This document shows, piece by piece, positions 42,805 to 51,925 of a DNA stretch of 64,000 nt (position 1 is its first letter; every line of letters starts with the position of its first letter). The stretch is from NCBI RefSeq assembly GCF_030388325.1, contig NZ_CP103794.1, positions 1,054,001 to 1,118,000 on the forward strand, in the 5' to 3' direction. Made by a program: the position numbers and the translations under genes. A model generated the notes under the pieces. That model worked only from the letters and a program-made list of their open reading frames with translations. It did not search any database and was not told where the DNA came from. Source of the stretch: Flavobacterium johnsoniae (GTDB taxonomy: Bacteria > Bacteroidota > Bacteroidia > Flavobacteriales > Flavobacteriaceae).

Positions 42805-45417
42805 TTGAAAAAGAATACTCTTAAATATAGTTTTACTCTCGTTTTTTTATTGCTTTTGATAGCTTGTTCTACCAAAAAAAACACTTTTTTGGCTAGAAGT
42901 TCGCATTCTATCGGGACCAAATATAATATTTTGTACAATGGAGGAATTGGCTTAGATAAAGGTCTTCAATCTATTCAGGCCAATAATCAAGATAATTTTT
43001 GGAAAATTCTGCCAATAGAAAAAATGCAGTTCGACGAAAATTTTTCTGAAGGAGAAAAAGCCAAAAATCCTGATTTTGAAAAAGCAGAAACAAAAGCTAC
43101 AAAAGCGATTCAGAAACACTCCATGAATATTGGAGGAAGAGAGAGAAACTGGCAGATTGACGAAGCGTACCTTATGTTAGGAAAAGCGAGATATTACGAT
43201 CAGCGCTTTATTCCTGCAATTGAGGCATTCAATTATATTTTGTACAAATACCCAGAAAGCAACAATATTTACATTGCAAAAATCTGGCGTGAAAAGACCA
43301 ATATGCGTTTAGGAAACGATGCAATTGCTCTTAAAAACATTAAAATTTTACTTAAAAAAACAGATTTAGACAAACAGACTTTTGCCGATGCAAATGCTCT
43401 TTTGGCTGAAGCATTTCTGAATTTAGAACAAAAAGATAGTGCCGTTGCCAAACTAAGAATTGCGGAACAATTTACCAGAAAAAATGAGGAACGCGCTAGA
43501 TATCGCTTTATTTTGGGACAAATGTACCAAGGAGAAGGAAAAAGAGATAGCGCTAATTATTTTTATGATGGTGTAATTGATTTAAACAGAAAAGCAGATC
43601 GTAAATACATGATGCATGCTTATGCAAAGAAAGCTCAGATGTATGATTATGAAAACGGAAACGATACAATTTTCTTAAAAATGTACAATAAGTTAGTTGC
43701 AGATCGTGAAAACCGTCCTTATTATGATGTGCTTTTTTATGAGATGGGTAATTTTTATGATAAAAGAAAAGATAATAAAAACGCTCTCGTTTTCTATAAT
43801 AAATCATTAGCAAGAAAATCAAAAGATCCGTATTTAATGGCTTCTGCTTATAGAAATATCGGAAACATGTATTTTAAAAATACAGAATATATAATGGCAG
43901 CAAAGTATTATGACAGTACTTTGGTTAAGCTAGATCCTAAAACTAGAGAATACGCTTTTATTGAAAAAAATAGAAAAAACCTTGATGAAGTAATAAAATA
44001 CGAAGCAATCGCAAAACGTAATGACAGTATTATTAAGGTTTACAACTTGCCAGCAACAGAAAAGAAAGTTTATTTTGAAAACTATATTGCAGAGCTAAAA
44101 AAGAAAGACGAAGCTAAACGACTTTCAGAAGAAAAAGAAAGAGAAAGATTAGTCAATATTGATTTAAATTCTCAGGCAGAAGTTTCTGGAAACGGAGCCG
44201 TTAATCCGCAATCTTTAGGTAAATCTTCTGTTCCTGAATTAGTTGGTGTGCCTCCAGGTTCTAATGATAATGTAAGCACATTTTATTTTTACAACCCAAC
44301 AACAGTTGCTTACGGAAAACTGCAATTTAAAAAAATGTGGGGAAGCCGAACTTTAGGCGGTAATTGGAGATTGTCAGGAGTAAAATCTGCAAATGATGCA
44401 GCATTAAACGATACGATTAAAAATCAAGAAATTGCAAACGCAATAGCAGATACGGTTGTTGTAGAAAAATATACAGTTGCTTATTATGTAAAACAGCTTC
44501 CAACAACTCAATCGGCTATGGATAGCATAGGCAAAGAACGTAATTTTTCATATTATCAATTAGGACTTATATATAAGGAGAAGTTTAAAGAATATAAATT
44601 GGCCAGTGACAAATTGGAACAGTTATTAAAAAACAATCCAGAAGAAAAGCTAGTATTGCCATCGATGTATAATTTGTATAAAATCTATCAAATTACAGAT
44701 CCGGCAAAAGCAGAAGCAATGAAAACTGAAATCTCGTCTAAATACCCAGAATCGAGATATGCCCAGATTTTAAATAATAAATCAGACGATTCAAGTTCGA
44801 GTCCCGACAAAGAGTATTATAAATGGTATAAACTTTTTGAAGAAGAAAAATTTGATGAAGTCTTGGCGAATATCGATAATTTAATTAATCAATATTCAGG
44901 AGATGATATTGTTTCTAAATACGAATTATTAAAAGCCAATACTTTAGGAAAAGTAAATGGTTTGGAAGCCTATAAAAAAGGTTTAGAAAATGTCGCCGAC
45001 AATTATCCGAATAGTGAAGAAGGTAAGAATGCGAGAGAAATTCTAGAAAAACAAGTTCCTATCTTAGAAAAGATGGCCTTTACAGATGTAGACAATAAAA
45101 ATTGGAAAATTTTGTATAAAGTTGCTAATACAGATACAAAAACGGTCGAAAAAATTAAAGAGGCAATTAGAGTATTTTTGTTAGTTGAAAACTTCGAAAG
45201 ATTAACAACATCTGTAGATAAATACAATAAAACGGAAAGTTTTGTAGTTATTCATGGTTTAAAGTCTGAAGCTTATGCTAGAGATATTGCTGGAGTTTTC
45301 AGAGATGATAAAAAATACAAAATTGCCGATCCGTCAATAATTATATCAACGGATAATTACAAAATAGTACAGATCAAAAAGAATCTAGACGCATACTTGA
45401 CCCCAAAAGCCCCTTAA
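42805..45417 (+). CDS. sprE: SprE/PorW-type TPR lipoprotein of the type IX secretion system
   Basis: 870 residues from a TTG start at 42805. A lipoprotein signal peptide (FLLLLIACS, Cys near residue 22) precedes repeated tetratricopeptide helices (about 120-380 and 570-760) with patterns such as EAYLMLGKARYYDQRFIPAIEAF. The middle holds a conserved beta segment, FYFYNPTTVAYGKLQFKKMWGSRTLGGNWRLS, typical of SprE/PorW. SprE is needed for gliding motility and T9SS secretion in F. johnsoniae, and PorW for secretion in Porphyromonas. Neighbours bactofilin and atp genes follow, as I recall in F. johnsoniae. Confidence 0.9.
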   Translation: MKKNTLKYSFTLVFLLLLIACSTKKNTFLARSSHSIGTKYNILYNGGIGLDKGLQSIQANNQDNFWKILPIEKMQFDENFSEGEKAKNPDFEKAETKATKAIQKHSMNIGGRERNWQIDEAYLMLGKARYYDQRFIPAIEAFNYILYKYPESNNIYIAKIWREKTNMRLGNDAIALKNIKILLKKTDLDKQTFADANALLAEAFLNLEQKDSAVAKLRIAEQFTRKNEERARYRFILGQMYQGEGKRDSANYFYDGVIDLNRKADRKYMMHAYAKKAQMYDYENGNDTIFLKMYNKLVADRENRPYYDVLFYEMGNFYDKRKDNKNALVFYNKSLARKSKDPYLMASAYRNIGNMYFKNTEYIMAAKYYDSTLVKLDPKTREYAFIEKNRKNLDEVIKYEAIAKRNDSIIKVYNLPATEKKVYFENYIAELKKKDEAKRLSEEKERERLVNIDLNSQAEVSGNGAVNPQSLGKSSVPELVGVPPGSNDNVSTFYFYNPTTVAYGKLQFKKMWGSRTLGGNWRLSGVKSANDAALNDTIKNQEIANAIADTVVVEKYTVAYYVKQLPTTQSAMDSIGKERNFSYYQLGLIYKEKFKEYKLASDKLEQLLKNNPEEKLVLPSMYNLYKIYQITDPAKAEAMKTEISSKYPESRYAQILNNKSDDSSSSPDKEYYKWYKLFEEEKFDEVLANIDNLINQYSGDDIVSKYELLKANTLGKVNGLEAYKKGLENVADNYPNSEEGKNAREILEKQVPILEKMAFTDVDNKNWKILYKVANTDTKTVEKIKEAIRVFLLVENFERLTTSVDKYNKTESFVVIHGLKSEAYARDIAGVFRDDKKYKIADPSIIISTDNYKIVQIKKNLDAYLTPKAP

Positions 45418-45429
45418 ATCTTAACCGCC

Positions 45430-45828
45430 ATGTTTGAAAAAGTAAAAAAAAACGGAACTGAACAATTAGGAAAAACGAATAGAATTGTAGAAGGAACATC
45501 AATAATAGGAGATATCGTTTCTAAAGCCGATTTTAGATTAGACGGCGAATTGATTGGAAATTTTACTTCGCAAGGCAAAATCGTAATTGGCGCTAAGGGA
45601 TCTGTAAAAGGAGAAATAATCTGTAACAATGCCGATATCGAAGGAGAGTTTCACGGAAAAATAAAAGTTCTGGAAATCCTTAATATCAAGTCTACTGCTC
45701 AAATTCATGGAGAAGTAGCAGTAGGAAAACTTTCAATAGAACCAGGAGCAGACTTCACAGCAACCTGCACAATGCTTGCCCATTCAAATCAGGTAATAAT
45801 GTTAGAAGATGGAAAAGGAGCCGAATAA
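45430..45828 (+). CDS. Bactofilin (polymer-forming cytoskeletal protein)
   Basis: 132 residues. The DUF583 right-handed beta-helix is visible, each turn about 17-18 residues: GTSIIGDIVSKADFRLDGELIGNFTSQGKIVIGAKGSVKGEIICNNADIEGEFHGKIKVLEILNIKSTAQIHGEV. Bactofilins self-assemble into filaments at the inner membrane and organise cell-wall or motility machinery. It sits 12 bp after sprE and overlaps the AtpI-like gene by 20 bp, linking T9SS, cytoskeleton and energy genes in one transcript. Confidence 0.9.
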   Translation: MFEKVKKNGTEQLGKTNRIVEGTSIIGDIVSKADFRLDGELIGNFTSQGKIVIGAKGSVKGEIICNNADIEGEFHGKIKVLEILNIKSTAQIHGEVAVGKLSIEPGADFTATCTMLAHSNQVIMLEDGKGAE

Positions 45829-46036
45829 AAATAGAGGAAATAAATGGATAGCACTCATTAATATTCCCATTCAAATGGGTGTTATCATATTTTTGTTTTC
45901 TTATCTCGGAACCTGGCTAGACGAAAATCATCCAAGCGAAAAAGTTTACTATAACAAGATCTTGGTTATGGTTGGCGTTGCATTAGCACTATATAATGTT
46001 ATACGTCAGGTAAATGAGATTAATAAAACAAAGTAA
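45809..46036 (+). CDS. AtpI/AtpZ-like F-ATPase assembly protein
   Basis: 75 residues with two membrane helices: WIALINIPIQMGVIIFLFSYLGTWLDE and YNKILVMVGVALALYNVIRQV. The AtpI/AtpZ families help the c-ring assemble or provide a Mg/Ca pathway; the sequence fits either. It starts within the bactofilin gene (20-bp overlap) and precedes the F-ATPase genes by some 570 bp, so its promoter is that of the sprE transcript. Confidence 0.8.
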   Translation: MEKEPNKNRGNKWIALINIPIQMGVIIFLFSYLGTWLDENHPSEKVYYNKILVMVGVALALYNVIRQVNEINKTK

Positions 46037-46093
46037 ATAAAGTTTAAAAACAGCTTTAAATAATATCGCATCTTTGCAAAAAAAATATTCAAG

Positions 46094-46486
46094 ATGTTTT
46101 TAAAGAAATATAAACTTGTTTTTCATTTAATTATTCTCGCCTTTGCTTCCTATATAATACATAAAGGAGTTTTCTTCATTTTTAAAATTAACGGCCAAAA
46201 CTTTTTCTACAGTTTAGAAGTCTTGTATCTTATTTTTCTATTTTTTTCTACCTTATTATTAATACTAACATTAAAATTCCAAAAGGATAAATTTGATAGT
46301 ATTGGAATGTTCTTTATGTTGGGAACTTTTGTTCAAATGTTTATTTACTACGGATTTTTACGACCAATTTTATCAAACAACATTTCTCACGGCTCTGTTG
46401 AAAAAACTAATTTTTTTATAACATTTCTTCTGTTTTTGTTATTTCAGACGCTTTTAACTGCCCGATTATTAAATGAAAAGCGTTAA
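46094..46486 (+). CDS. Small polytopic membrane protein upstream of atpB
   Basis: 130 residues with four hydrophobic segments (about 9-28, 37-60, 70-90 and 105-125). It resembles a Flavobacteriia family that I know only as DUF6168, found beside F-ATPase genes. Its place between the AtpI-like gene and atpB suggests, by analogy with AtpI, a part in ATP synthase assembly; nothing in the sequence proves it. It ends before the atpB promoter. Confidence 0.6.
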   Translation: MFLKKYKLVFHLIILAFASYIIHKGVFFIFKINGQNFFYSLEVLYLIFLFFSTLLLILTLKFQKDKFDSIGMFFMLGTFVQMFIYYGFLRPILSNNISHGSVEKTNFFITFLLFLLFQTLLTARLLNEKR

Positions 46487-46533
46487 AATAACAATTCTTT
46501 AAAACAAGGTTTAAAAATAATTTTTCATATCCT

Positions 46534-46562
46534 TTTGAATATTAATAAAAAATGTACCTTTG
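46534..46562 (+). promoter_or_regulatory. Promoter of the F-ATPase operon
   Basis: TTTG (46534-46537), a 17-nt gap, TACCTTTG (46555-46562), matching the Bacteroidota consensus closely. Start of transcription near 46568, giving a leader of about 37 nt before atpB. Confidence 0.8.
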
Positions 46563-46604
46563 CACCAAATTTTAGAAACGTAAAAAATAAGATTTTCCAC
46601 AGAT

Positions 46605-47756
46605 ATGGTGATTTCAAACAAACCACTCAGATTTATTCTTGCAGCTTTAGTAGCTTGTCTTCCACTAATGAGTTTTTCAAATACTGAAAAAGACTCTACG
46701 CATGTTCAAACTGAAGTAGCCCATGAAGGTGCTGCAGAAGGACATCATGCAGAGCCAACAGATGTTAAATCTAAGATTAAAGCATTTATTGGTCATCACG
46801 TTTTAGACTCTCATGATTTTACATTAACGCAAGATGATGAGACAGGTAAATATTATGGTTTCCCATTACCAGTAATTCTTTGGGATAATGGTTTACACAT
46901 TTTTTCTTCTTCTAAATTTCACCACGGACACGAAGTAGCTGAGTCAAATGGAAATTTTTATGTGATTAATCATCACGATGGAAAAATCTACAGAACAGAT
47001 GCTAAGGGTACAATTACTGAAGATGAAAAAACAGGTCACCCAACAAATGTTCGTCCGTTAGACTTCTCAATTACAAAAACGGTACTTTCTATTATGGTTG
47101 CCGCTTTATTAATGTTTTGGTTATTTACAAGTTTAGCAAAATCATATGCTAAAAACGGAGGAATTGCTTCTGGAGTTGGAAGAATTTTCGAACCTTTAGT
47201 ACTTTTTATTCGTGACGATGTTGCGATTCCAAACATTGGTGAAAAACATTATAAGAAATACATGAGTTATTTATTAACTATATTTTTCTTTGTATTGTTT
47301 TTAAATATTTTCGGACTAACTCCACTAGGGATTAATGCTACAGGAAACTTTACAATTACATTCTCTTTAGCAATCCTTACATTCTTAATCACAAACATTT
47401 CAGCAAATAAAAATTACTGGGGTCACATTTTCTGGATGCCAGGAGTACCAAAACCAATGAGAATTATTTTGGCACCAATTGAATTGTTAGGAGTTTTCAT
47501 TAAGCCATTTTCATTAATGATTCGTTTGTACGCAAATATCTTTGCGGGTCACATCGTATTAATGAGTATCATTGGATTGATGTTTATCTTTAAAAGCTGG
47601 ATTGGAAGTACATTATCTTTCGGATTATCATTTGTACTTTCTATACTAGAAATTCTAGTAGCATTTTTACAAGCCTATATTTTTACAATGCTGTCTGCAC
47701 TTTATTTTGGTTCAGCAGTAGAAGAGCACCACCACGAAGAGGAGGGGCACCACTAA
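46605..47756 (+). CDS. atpB: F0F1 ATP synthase subunit a
   Basis: 383 residues, far longer than the usual 250 or so because of a 150-residue N-terminal extension that starts with a signal-peptide-like helix (about 8-27). Subunit a forms the proton half-channels beside the c-ring. Core membrane segments start at about 155; the conserved Arg lies in IRLYANIFAGHIVLM (about 306-320), preceded by KPMRIILAPIELLGVFIKPFSLMI. The C-terminus ends in a His/Glu-rich tail, EEHHHEEEGHH. First gene of the operon. Confidence 0.96.
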   Translation: MVISNKPLRFILAALVACLPLMSFSNTEKDSTHVQTEVAHEGAAEGHHAEPTDVKSKIKAFIGHHVLDSHDFTLTQDDETGKYYGFPLPVILWDNGLHIFSSSKFHHGHEVAESNGNFYVINHHDGKIYRTDAKGTITEDEKTGHPTNVRPLDFSITKTVLSIMVAALLMFWLFTSLAKSYAKNGGIASGVGRIFEPLVLFIRDDVAIPNIGEKHYKKYMSYLLTIFFFVLFLNIFGLTPLGINATGNFTITFSLAILTFLITNISANKNYWGHIFWMPGVPKPMRIILAPIELLGVFIKPFSLMIRLYANIFAGHIVLMSIIGLMFIFKSWIGSTLSFGLSFVLSILEILVAFLQAYIFTMLSALYFGSAVEEHHHEEEGHH

Positions 47757-47858
47757 AAATTAGATTTCAGAGTTTAGATTTCAGATTTATTTCAATCTAA
47801 AATCTACATTCGAAAATCTAAAATCAAATTGAATGTTTAATTTTTAATATATACAAAT

Positions 47859-48050
47859 ATGAACGGTTTAAATTTCGTAGGAGCTGGATTAATCGTAATC
47901 GGAGCTGCATTAGGTATCGGTAGAATTGGTGGTTCAGCAATGGACGCTATCGCTCGTCAACCAGAAGCTTCAGGAAAAATCCAAACAGCTATGCTTATCG
48001 CTGCTGCACTTATTGAAGGTATTGGTTTCGCTGCATTATTCGCTGCTTAA
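47859..48050 (+). CDS. atpE: F0F1 ATP synthase subunit c
   Basis: 63 residues, two helices around a polar loop: FVGAGLIVIGAALGIGRIGGSAMDAIARQPEASGKIQTAMLIAAALIEGIGFAALF. The rotor carboxylate is the Glu in ALIEG; the RQPE loop binds the central stalk. A glycine-rich first helix fits a normal c-ring. It is separated from atpF by a strong hairpin (48062-48100). Confidence 0.97.
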   Translation: MNGLNFVGAGLIVIGAALGIGRIGGSAMDAIARQPEASGKIQTAMLIAAALIEGIGFAALFAA

Positions 48051-48061
48051 TTAAAACACAA

Positions 48062-48100
48062 AAAACAATAGTTGCAACGGTTGGTTGTAACTATTGTTTT
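48062..48100 (+). promoter_or_regulatory. Strong hairpin between atpE and atpF
   Basis: AAAACAATAGTTGCAA pairs with TTGTAACTATTGTTTT (16 bp with one G-T pair) over a 7-nt loop. A-rich sequence, not a T-run, follows, so it may be a partial terminator, an RNA stabiliser, or both. Confidence 0.7.
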
Positions 48101-48177
48101 AAAAATAAAACATTAAAAATAAAATTGCTCTTCAAGACAATTTAAAAGATATAATTTAAAATTTATAATTCTATATA

Positions 48178-48678
48178 ATGGAAAAGTTAATAAATCAGTT
48201 CGAGTTCGGTTTGTTCTTTTGGCAAGTATTAATATTTGTTGGATTAATTTTCTTGTTGAAAAAATTTGCATGGAAACCAATTCTTGATGCAGTAAATGAT
48301 AGAGAGCAAGGAATTAAAGATGCGTTACTTTCTGCAGAAAATGCAAGACAAGAAATGCAAAATTTACAAGCTGATAACCAAAGAATTTTGAATGAAGCTC
48401 GTGCAGAACGTGACGCTATGTTAAAAGAAGCTCGCGAAATGAAAGAGAAAATGATTGCTGATTCTAAAAATGAAGCTCAAGCTCAAGGTCAAAAAATGAT
48501 CGAACAAGCTAAAGCGGCTATCGAAAGCGAAAAAAACGCTGCTATGGCAGAATTGAAATCTCAAGTTTCAACTTTATCATTAAGCATTGCTGAAAAATTA
48601 TTGAAAGAAGAATTATCTAACAAAGAATCTCAAACTAAATTAGTTGAGAAAATGTTAGGTGACGTAAAGTTAAACTAA
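48178..48678 (+). CDS. atpF: F0F1 ATP synthase subunit b
   Basis: 166 residues. One N-terminal membrane helix (about 8-27, FGLFFWQVLIFVGLIFLLKKFAW) and a long charged helix forming the outer stalk dimer, with LSAENARQEMQNLQADNQRILNEARAERDAMLKEAREMK. Standard b subunit ending in the SIAEKLLKEELSNKESQ segment that meets delta. It overlaps nothing and is 5 bp from atpH. Confidence 0.95.
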   Translation: MEKLINQFEFGLFFWQVLIFVGLIFLLKKFAWKPILDAVNDREQGIKDALLSAENARQEMQNLQADNQRILNEARAERDAMLKEAREMKEKMIADSKNEAQAQGQKMIEQAKAAIESEKNAAMAELKSQVSTLSLSIAEKLLKEELSNKESQTKLVEKMLGDVKLN

Positions 48679-48682
48679 GACT

Positions 48683-49216
48683 ATGGCAAGTACAAGAGCA
48701 GCAATTCGTTATGCAAAAGCAATTTTGGACTTAGCAAACTCTAAAGGTGTTGCCGAAGCTGTAAATAACGATATGAAATCAATTGCAAATGCAATTGAAA
48801 CTAATGTAGAATTGAGTACGTTTATTGAAAACCCAACAACAACTGTTGAAGTTAAACAAAGTGCTCTTTTAGAAGTTTTCTCAAATGTAAATGGTGTAAC
48901 TAAAGGGTTATTTCAATTATTATTCGAAAACAAAAGATTTGAAATTTTAAATGCAATTGCTGTTGAATATAGTAAAGTATATGATGAAAGCAATGGTGTT
49001 GAAGTTGCAAAAGTGACAACTGCAATTCCTATGGATGCAGAATTAGAGGCTAAAGTTTTGGCAAAAATTGCGACTTTATCTGATAAAAAAATTACAATTG
49101 AAAATATAGTAGATCCAGCTATTATCGGTGGATTTATTTTAAGAATAGGTGACAAGCAATACAATGCTTCTGTTGCAAACAGATTACAAGTATTAAAAAG
49201 AGAGTTAAGTAATTAG
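48683..49216 (+). CDS. atpH: F0F1 ATP synthase subunit delta
   Basis: 177 residues. The N-terminal helical bundle (RAAIRYAKAILDLANSKG) binds the top of the alpha subunit; the C-terminal part, with EVAKVTTAIPMDAELEAKVLAKIATLSDKKITIENIVDPAIIGGFILRIGD, contacts subunit b. Normal length. It follows atpF by 4 bp and precedes atpA by 38 bp. Confidence 0.95.
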   Translation: MASTRAAIRYAKAILDLANSKGVAEAVNNDMKSIANAIETNVELSTFIENPTTTVEVKQSALLEVFSNVNGVTKGLFQLLFENKRFEILNAIAVEYSKVYDESNGVEVAKVTTAIPMDAELEAKVLAKIATLSDKKITIENIVDPAIIGGFILRIGDKQYNASVANRLQVLKRELSN

Positions 49217-49254
49217 TTTTTATAACACAAAAAGTGTCTAAATTATAAATTAAG

Positions 49255-50832
49255 ATGGCGGAAATCAAACCTGCTGAAATTTCAGCAATATTAAGAAAGC
49301 AAGTAGAAGGTTTTGAATCTGGTGCTACGCTAGAGGAAGTAGGAACAGTACTTCAAGTTGGAGACGGTATTGCTCGTGTTTACGGGCTATCTAATGTACA
49401 ATATGGAGAGTTAGTAGAATTTGATAACGGTATGGAAGGTATCGTATTGAATCTTGAAGAGGATAATGTTGGGGTTGTACTTTTAGGGCCATCAACTGGA
49501 CTTAAAGAAGGATCTACTGCAAAAAGAACTCAACGTATTGCTTCTCTTAAAGTAGGTGAGCAAATGGTAGGACGTGTTGTTAACACGCTTGGTTTTCCAA
49601 TTGATGGAAAAGGACCAATCGGTGGAGACTTATACGAAATGCCTTTGGAAAGAAAAGCACCTGGTGTTATCTTCCGTCAGCCAGTAACTGAACCATTACA
49701 AACAGGAGTAAAAGCAGTTGATGCTATGATCCCAGTTGGTCGTGGACAGCGTGAGCTTGTAATTGGTGACCGTCAAACAGGTAAATCAACTGTTTGTATT
49801 GATACAATCTTAAATCAAAAAGAATTTTACGATGCAGGAAAACCTGTATTCTGTATATATGTTGCAATTGGACAAAAAGCTTCAACTGTAGCAGGAATCG
49901 CTAAAATGTTAGAAGAAAAAGGAGCAATGGCTTATACAGTTATCGTTGCTGCTAATGCTTCTGATCCAGCTCCAATGCAAGTTTATGCTCCATTCGCTGG
50001 TGCTGCAATTGGAGAGTACTTTAGAGATTCAGGTCGTCCTGCACTTATTGTTTATGATGATTTATCTAAACAAGCTGTTGCTTACCGTGAGGTTTCTCTT
50101 TTATTAAGAAGACCACCGGGACGTGAGGCTTACCCTGGAGACGTTTTCTACTTACACTCTCGTTTATTAGAGCGTGCTTGTAAAGTAATCGCTGATGATG
50201 GTATCGCTAAAAACATGAACGATTTACCAGATTCTATCAAATCTATCGTAAAAGGTGGTGGTTCATTAACTGCTTTACCAATTATCGAAACTCAAGCTGG
50301 TGACGTTTCTGCATATATCCCAACAAACGTAATTTCTATTACAGATGGTCAGATTTTCCTTGATGGAGATTTGTTCAACTCTGGGGTTCGTCCTGCAATT
50401 AACGTAGGTATCTCTGTATCTCGTGTTGGAGGTAATGCTCAAATTAAATCTATGAAGAAAGTTTCTGGAACTTTAAAATTAGACCAAGCTCAATTCCGTG
50501 AATTAGAAGCTTTTGCTAAATTTGGTTCTGACTTAGATTCTGTTACTTTAAACGTAATTGAAAAAGGAAAAAGAAACGTTGAGATCTTAAAACAAGGTTT
50601 AAATGATCCTTATACAGTTGAAAACCAAGTAGCTATTATCTACGCTGGTTCTAAAAACTTATTAAGAAACGTTCCTGTAGAAAAAGTAAAAGAATTTGAA
50701 GCTGATTTCTTAGCTTACTTAAACAGTAAACATAAAGATACGCTTAACGCGTTGAAAGCTGGTAAATTAGATGACAGCATTACAGATGTTATCGAAAAAG
50801 CAGCAAAAGAAATCTCAGCAAAATATAACTAA
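49255..50832 (+). CDS. atpA: F0F1 ATP synthase subunit alpha
   Basis: 525 residues. Non-catalytic nucleotide-binding subunit of F1. The P-loop GDRQTGKST is at 171-179; [62 protein letters not shown] and ITDGQIFL are as in all alpha subunits. Codon use near the start and length are normal. Beta and epsilon genes (atpD, atpC) are absent from this operon, as is usual in Bacteroidota. A hairpin lies between this gene and atpG. Confidence 0.98.
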   Translation: MAEIKPAEISAILRKQVEGFESGATLEEVGTVLQVGDGIARVYGLSNVQYGELVEFDNGMEGIVLNLEEDNVGVVLLGPSTGLKEGSTAKRTQRIASLKVGEQMVGRVVNTLGFPIDGKGPIGGDLYEMPLERKAPGVIFRQPVTEPLQTGVKAVDAMIPVGRGQRELVIGDRQTGKSTVCIDTILNQKEFYDAGKPVFCIYVAIGQKASTVAGIAKMLEEKGAMAYTVIVAANASDPAPMQVYAPFAGAAIGEYFRDSGRPALIVYDDLSKQAVAYREVSLLLRRPPGREAYPGDVFYLHSRLLERACKVIADDGIAKNMNDLPDSIKSIVKGGGSLTALPIIETQAGDVSAYIPTNVISITDGQIFLDGDLFNSGVRPAINVGISVSRVGGNAQIKSMKKVSGTLKLDQAQFRELEAFAKFGSDLDSVTLNVIEKGKRNVEILKQGLNDPYTVENQVAIIYAGSKNLLRNVPVEKVKEFEADFLAYLNSKHKDTLNALKAGKLDDSITDVIEKAAKEISAKYN

Positions 50833-50844
50833 TTTTAGTTGACG

Positions 50845-50884
50845 GTTGTTGGTTGATTGTTTTTAGTAACTATCAACCAACAAC
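50845..50884 (+). promoter_or_regulatory. Hairpin between atpA and atpG
   Basis: A 13-bp perfect stem GTTGTTGGTTGAT / ATCAACCAACAAC with a 14-nt loop, no T-run. The sequence is made of GTTG/CAAC words, unlike the hairpin after atpE. Confidence 0.7.
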
Positions 50885-50905
50885 TAACAACCAATAACTA
50901 TTTAC

Positions 50906-51766
50906 ATGGCAAATTTAAAGGAAATCCGTAATAGAATTACTTCCGTTTCATCGACGATGCAGATTACATCGGCTATGAAAATGGTTTCTGCTGCAAAGCT
51001 TAAGAAAGCACAAGATGCAATCACTGCAATGCGTCCTTATGCCGAGAAATTAACGGAGTTATTGCAAGATCTTTCTGCTACACTTGAAGGTGAAGTTGGA
51101 GGAGATTACACTACACAACGTGAAGTAAAAAAAGTATTGTTAGTAGCGATAACTTCAAACAGAGGTTTATGCGGTGCTTTCAATTCAAATATTATTAAAG
51201 AGATTAAAAACCGTACTGAATTTTACGCAGGAAAGCAAGTTGATGTTTTTGCTATTGGTAAAAAAGGAAATGATGCTTTAAGCAAAACTCATAAAGTTCA
51301 CGGTCATCATAATGCAATTTTTGATCATTTAACTTTTGAAAATGTTGCTGGAATTGCAGATAATTTGACTGAGAAATTTTTATCTGGAGATTATGATAGA
51401 ATTGAGTTGGTTTACAATCAATTTAAAAATGCAGCAACTCAAATTGTTCAAGTAGAGCAATTTTTACCGTTAGCTCCTATCAATTCTGACAAAAATGTTT
51501 CTGCTGGAGATTATATTTTTGAACCCTCTAAAGAAGAAATTGTTTTGACTTTAATTCCTAAGTCTTTAAAAACACAATTATATAAAGGTATCCGCGATTC
51601 ATTTGCTTCTGAGCACGGAGCTCGTATGACTGCTATGCACAAAGCAACAGATAATGCTACTGAATTAAGAAACCAATTAAAATTAACTTATAACAAAGCT
51701 CGTCAAGCTGCGATTACAAGTGAGATTTTGGAAATTGTTGGTGGAGCAGAAGCTTTAAATGGATAA
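50906..51766 (+). CDS. atpG: F0F1 ATP synthase subunit gamma
   Basis: 286 residues. Central rotor: N-terminal helix ANLKEIRNRITSVSSTMQITSAMKMVSAAKLKKAQDA and the C-terminal helix ASEHGARMTAMHKATDNATELRNQLKLTYNKARQAAITSEILEIVGGAEAL, the coiled-coil pair of the shaft. SNRGLCGAFNSNI is conserved. Full length. Last gene of the operon, with a strong terminator after the stop. Confidence 0.96.
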   Translation: MANLKEIRNRITSVSSTMQITSAMKMVSAAKLKKAQDAITAMRPYAEKLTELLQDLSATLEGEVGGDYTTQREVKKVLLVAITSNRGLCGAFNSNIIKEIKNRTEFYAGKQVDVFAIGKKGNDALSKTHKVHGHHNAIFDHLTFENVAGIADNLTEKFLSGDYDRIELVYNQFKNAATQIVQVEQFLPLAPINSDKNVSAGDYIFEPSKEEIVLTLIPKSLKTQLYKGIRDSFASEHGARMTAMHKATDNATELRNQLKLTYNKARQAAITSEILEIVGGAEALNG

Positions 51767-51788
51767 TCAATTCCATTAGATATAAAAT

Positions 51789-51814
51789 AAAAAGCCAGCA
51801 TTTGCTGGCTTTTT
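51789..51814 (+). terminator. Terminator of the F-ATPase operon
   Basis: AAAAAGCCAGC / GCTGGCTTTTT with a 4-nt loop and T-rich tail, 22 bp after the atpG stop. Confidence 0.92.
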
Positions 51815-51845
51815 ATTTATTGGAAGTTTTCTTTTTTAAAAATAA

Positions 51846-51906
51846 TTTTATAAAATGGTGATTCTCAAATTATTCAAAAGTTGAGAATCACTACCATTTT
51901 ATAAAA
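51846..51906. repeat. Long inverted repeat after the atp terminator
   Basis: 23 nt on the left (TTTTATAAAATGG and TGATTCTCAA) pair with the right arm, which has 3 extra bases between the two blocks, over a 12-nt loop. Non-coding; either a second terminator or a small palindromic element. Confidence 0.75.
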
Positions 51907-51925
51907 ATAGACAGATAACTCTGTG

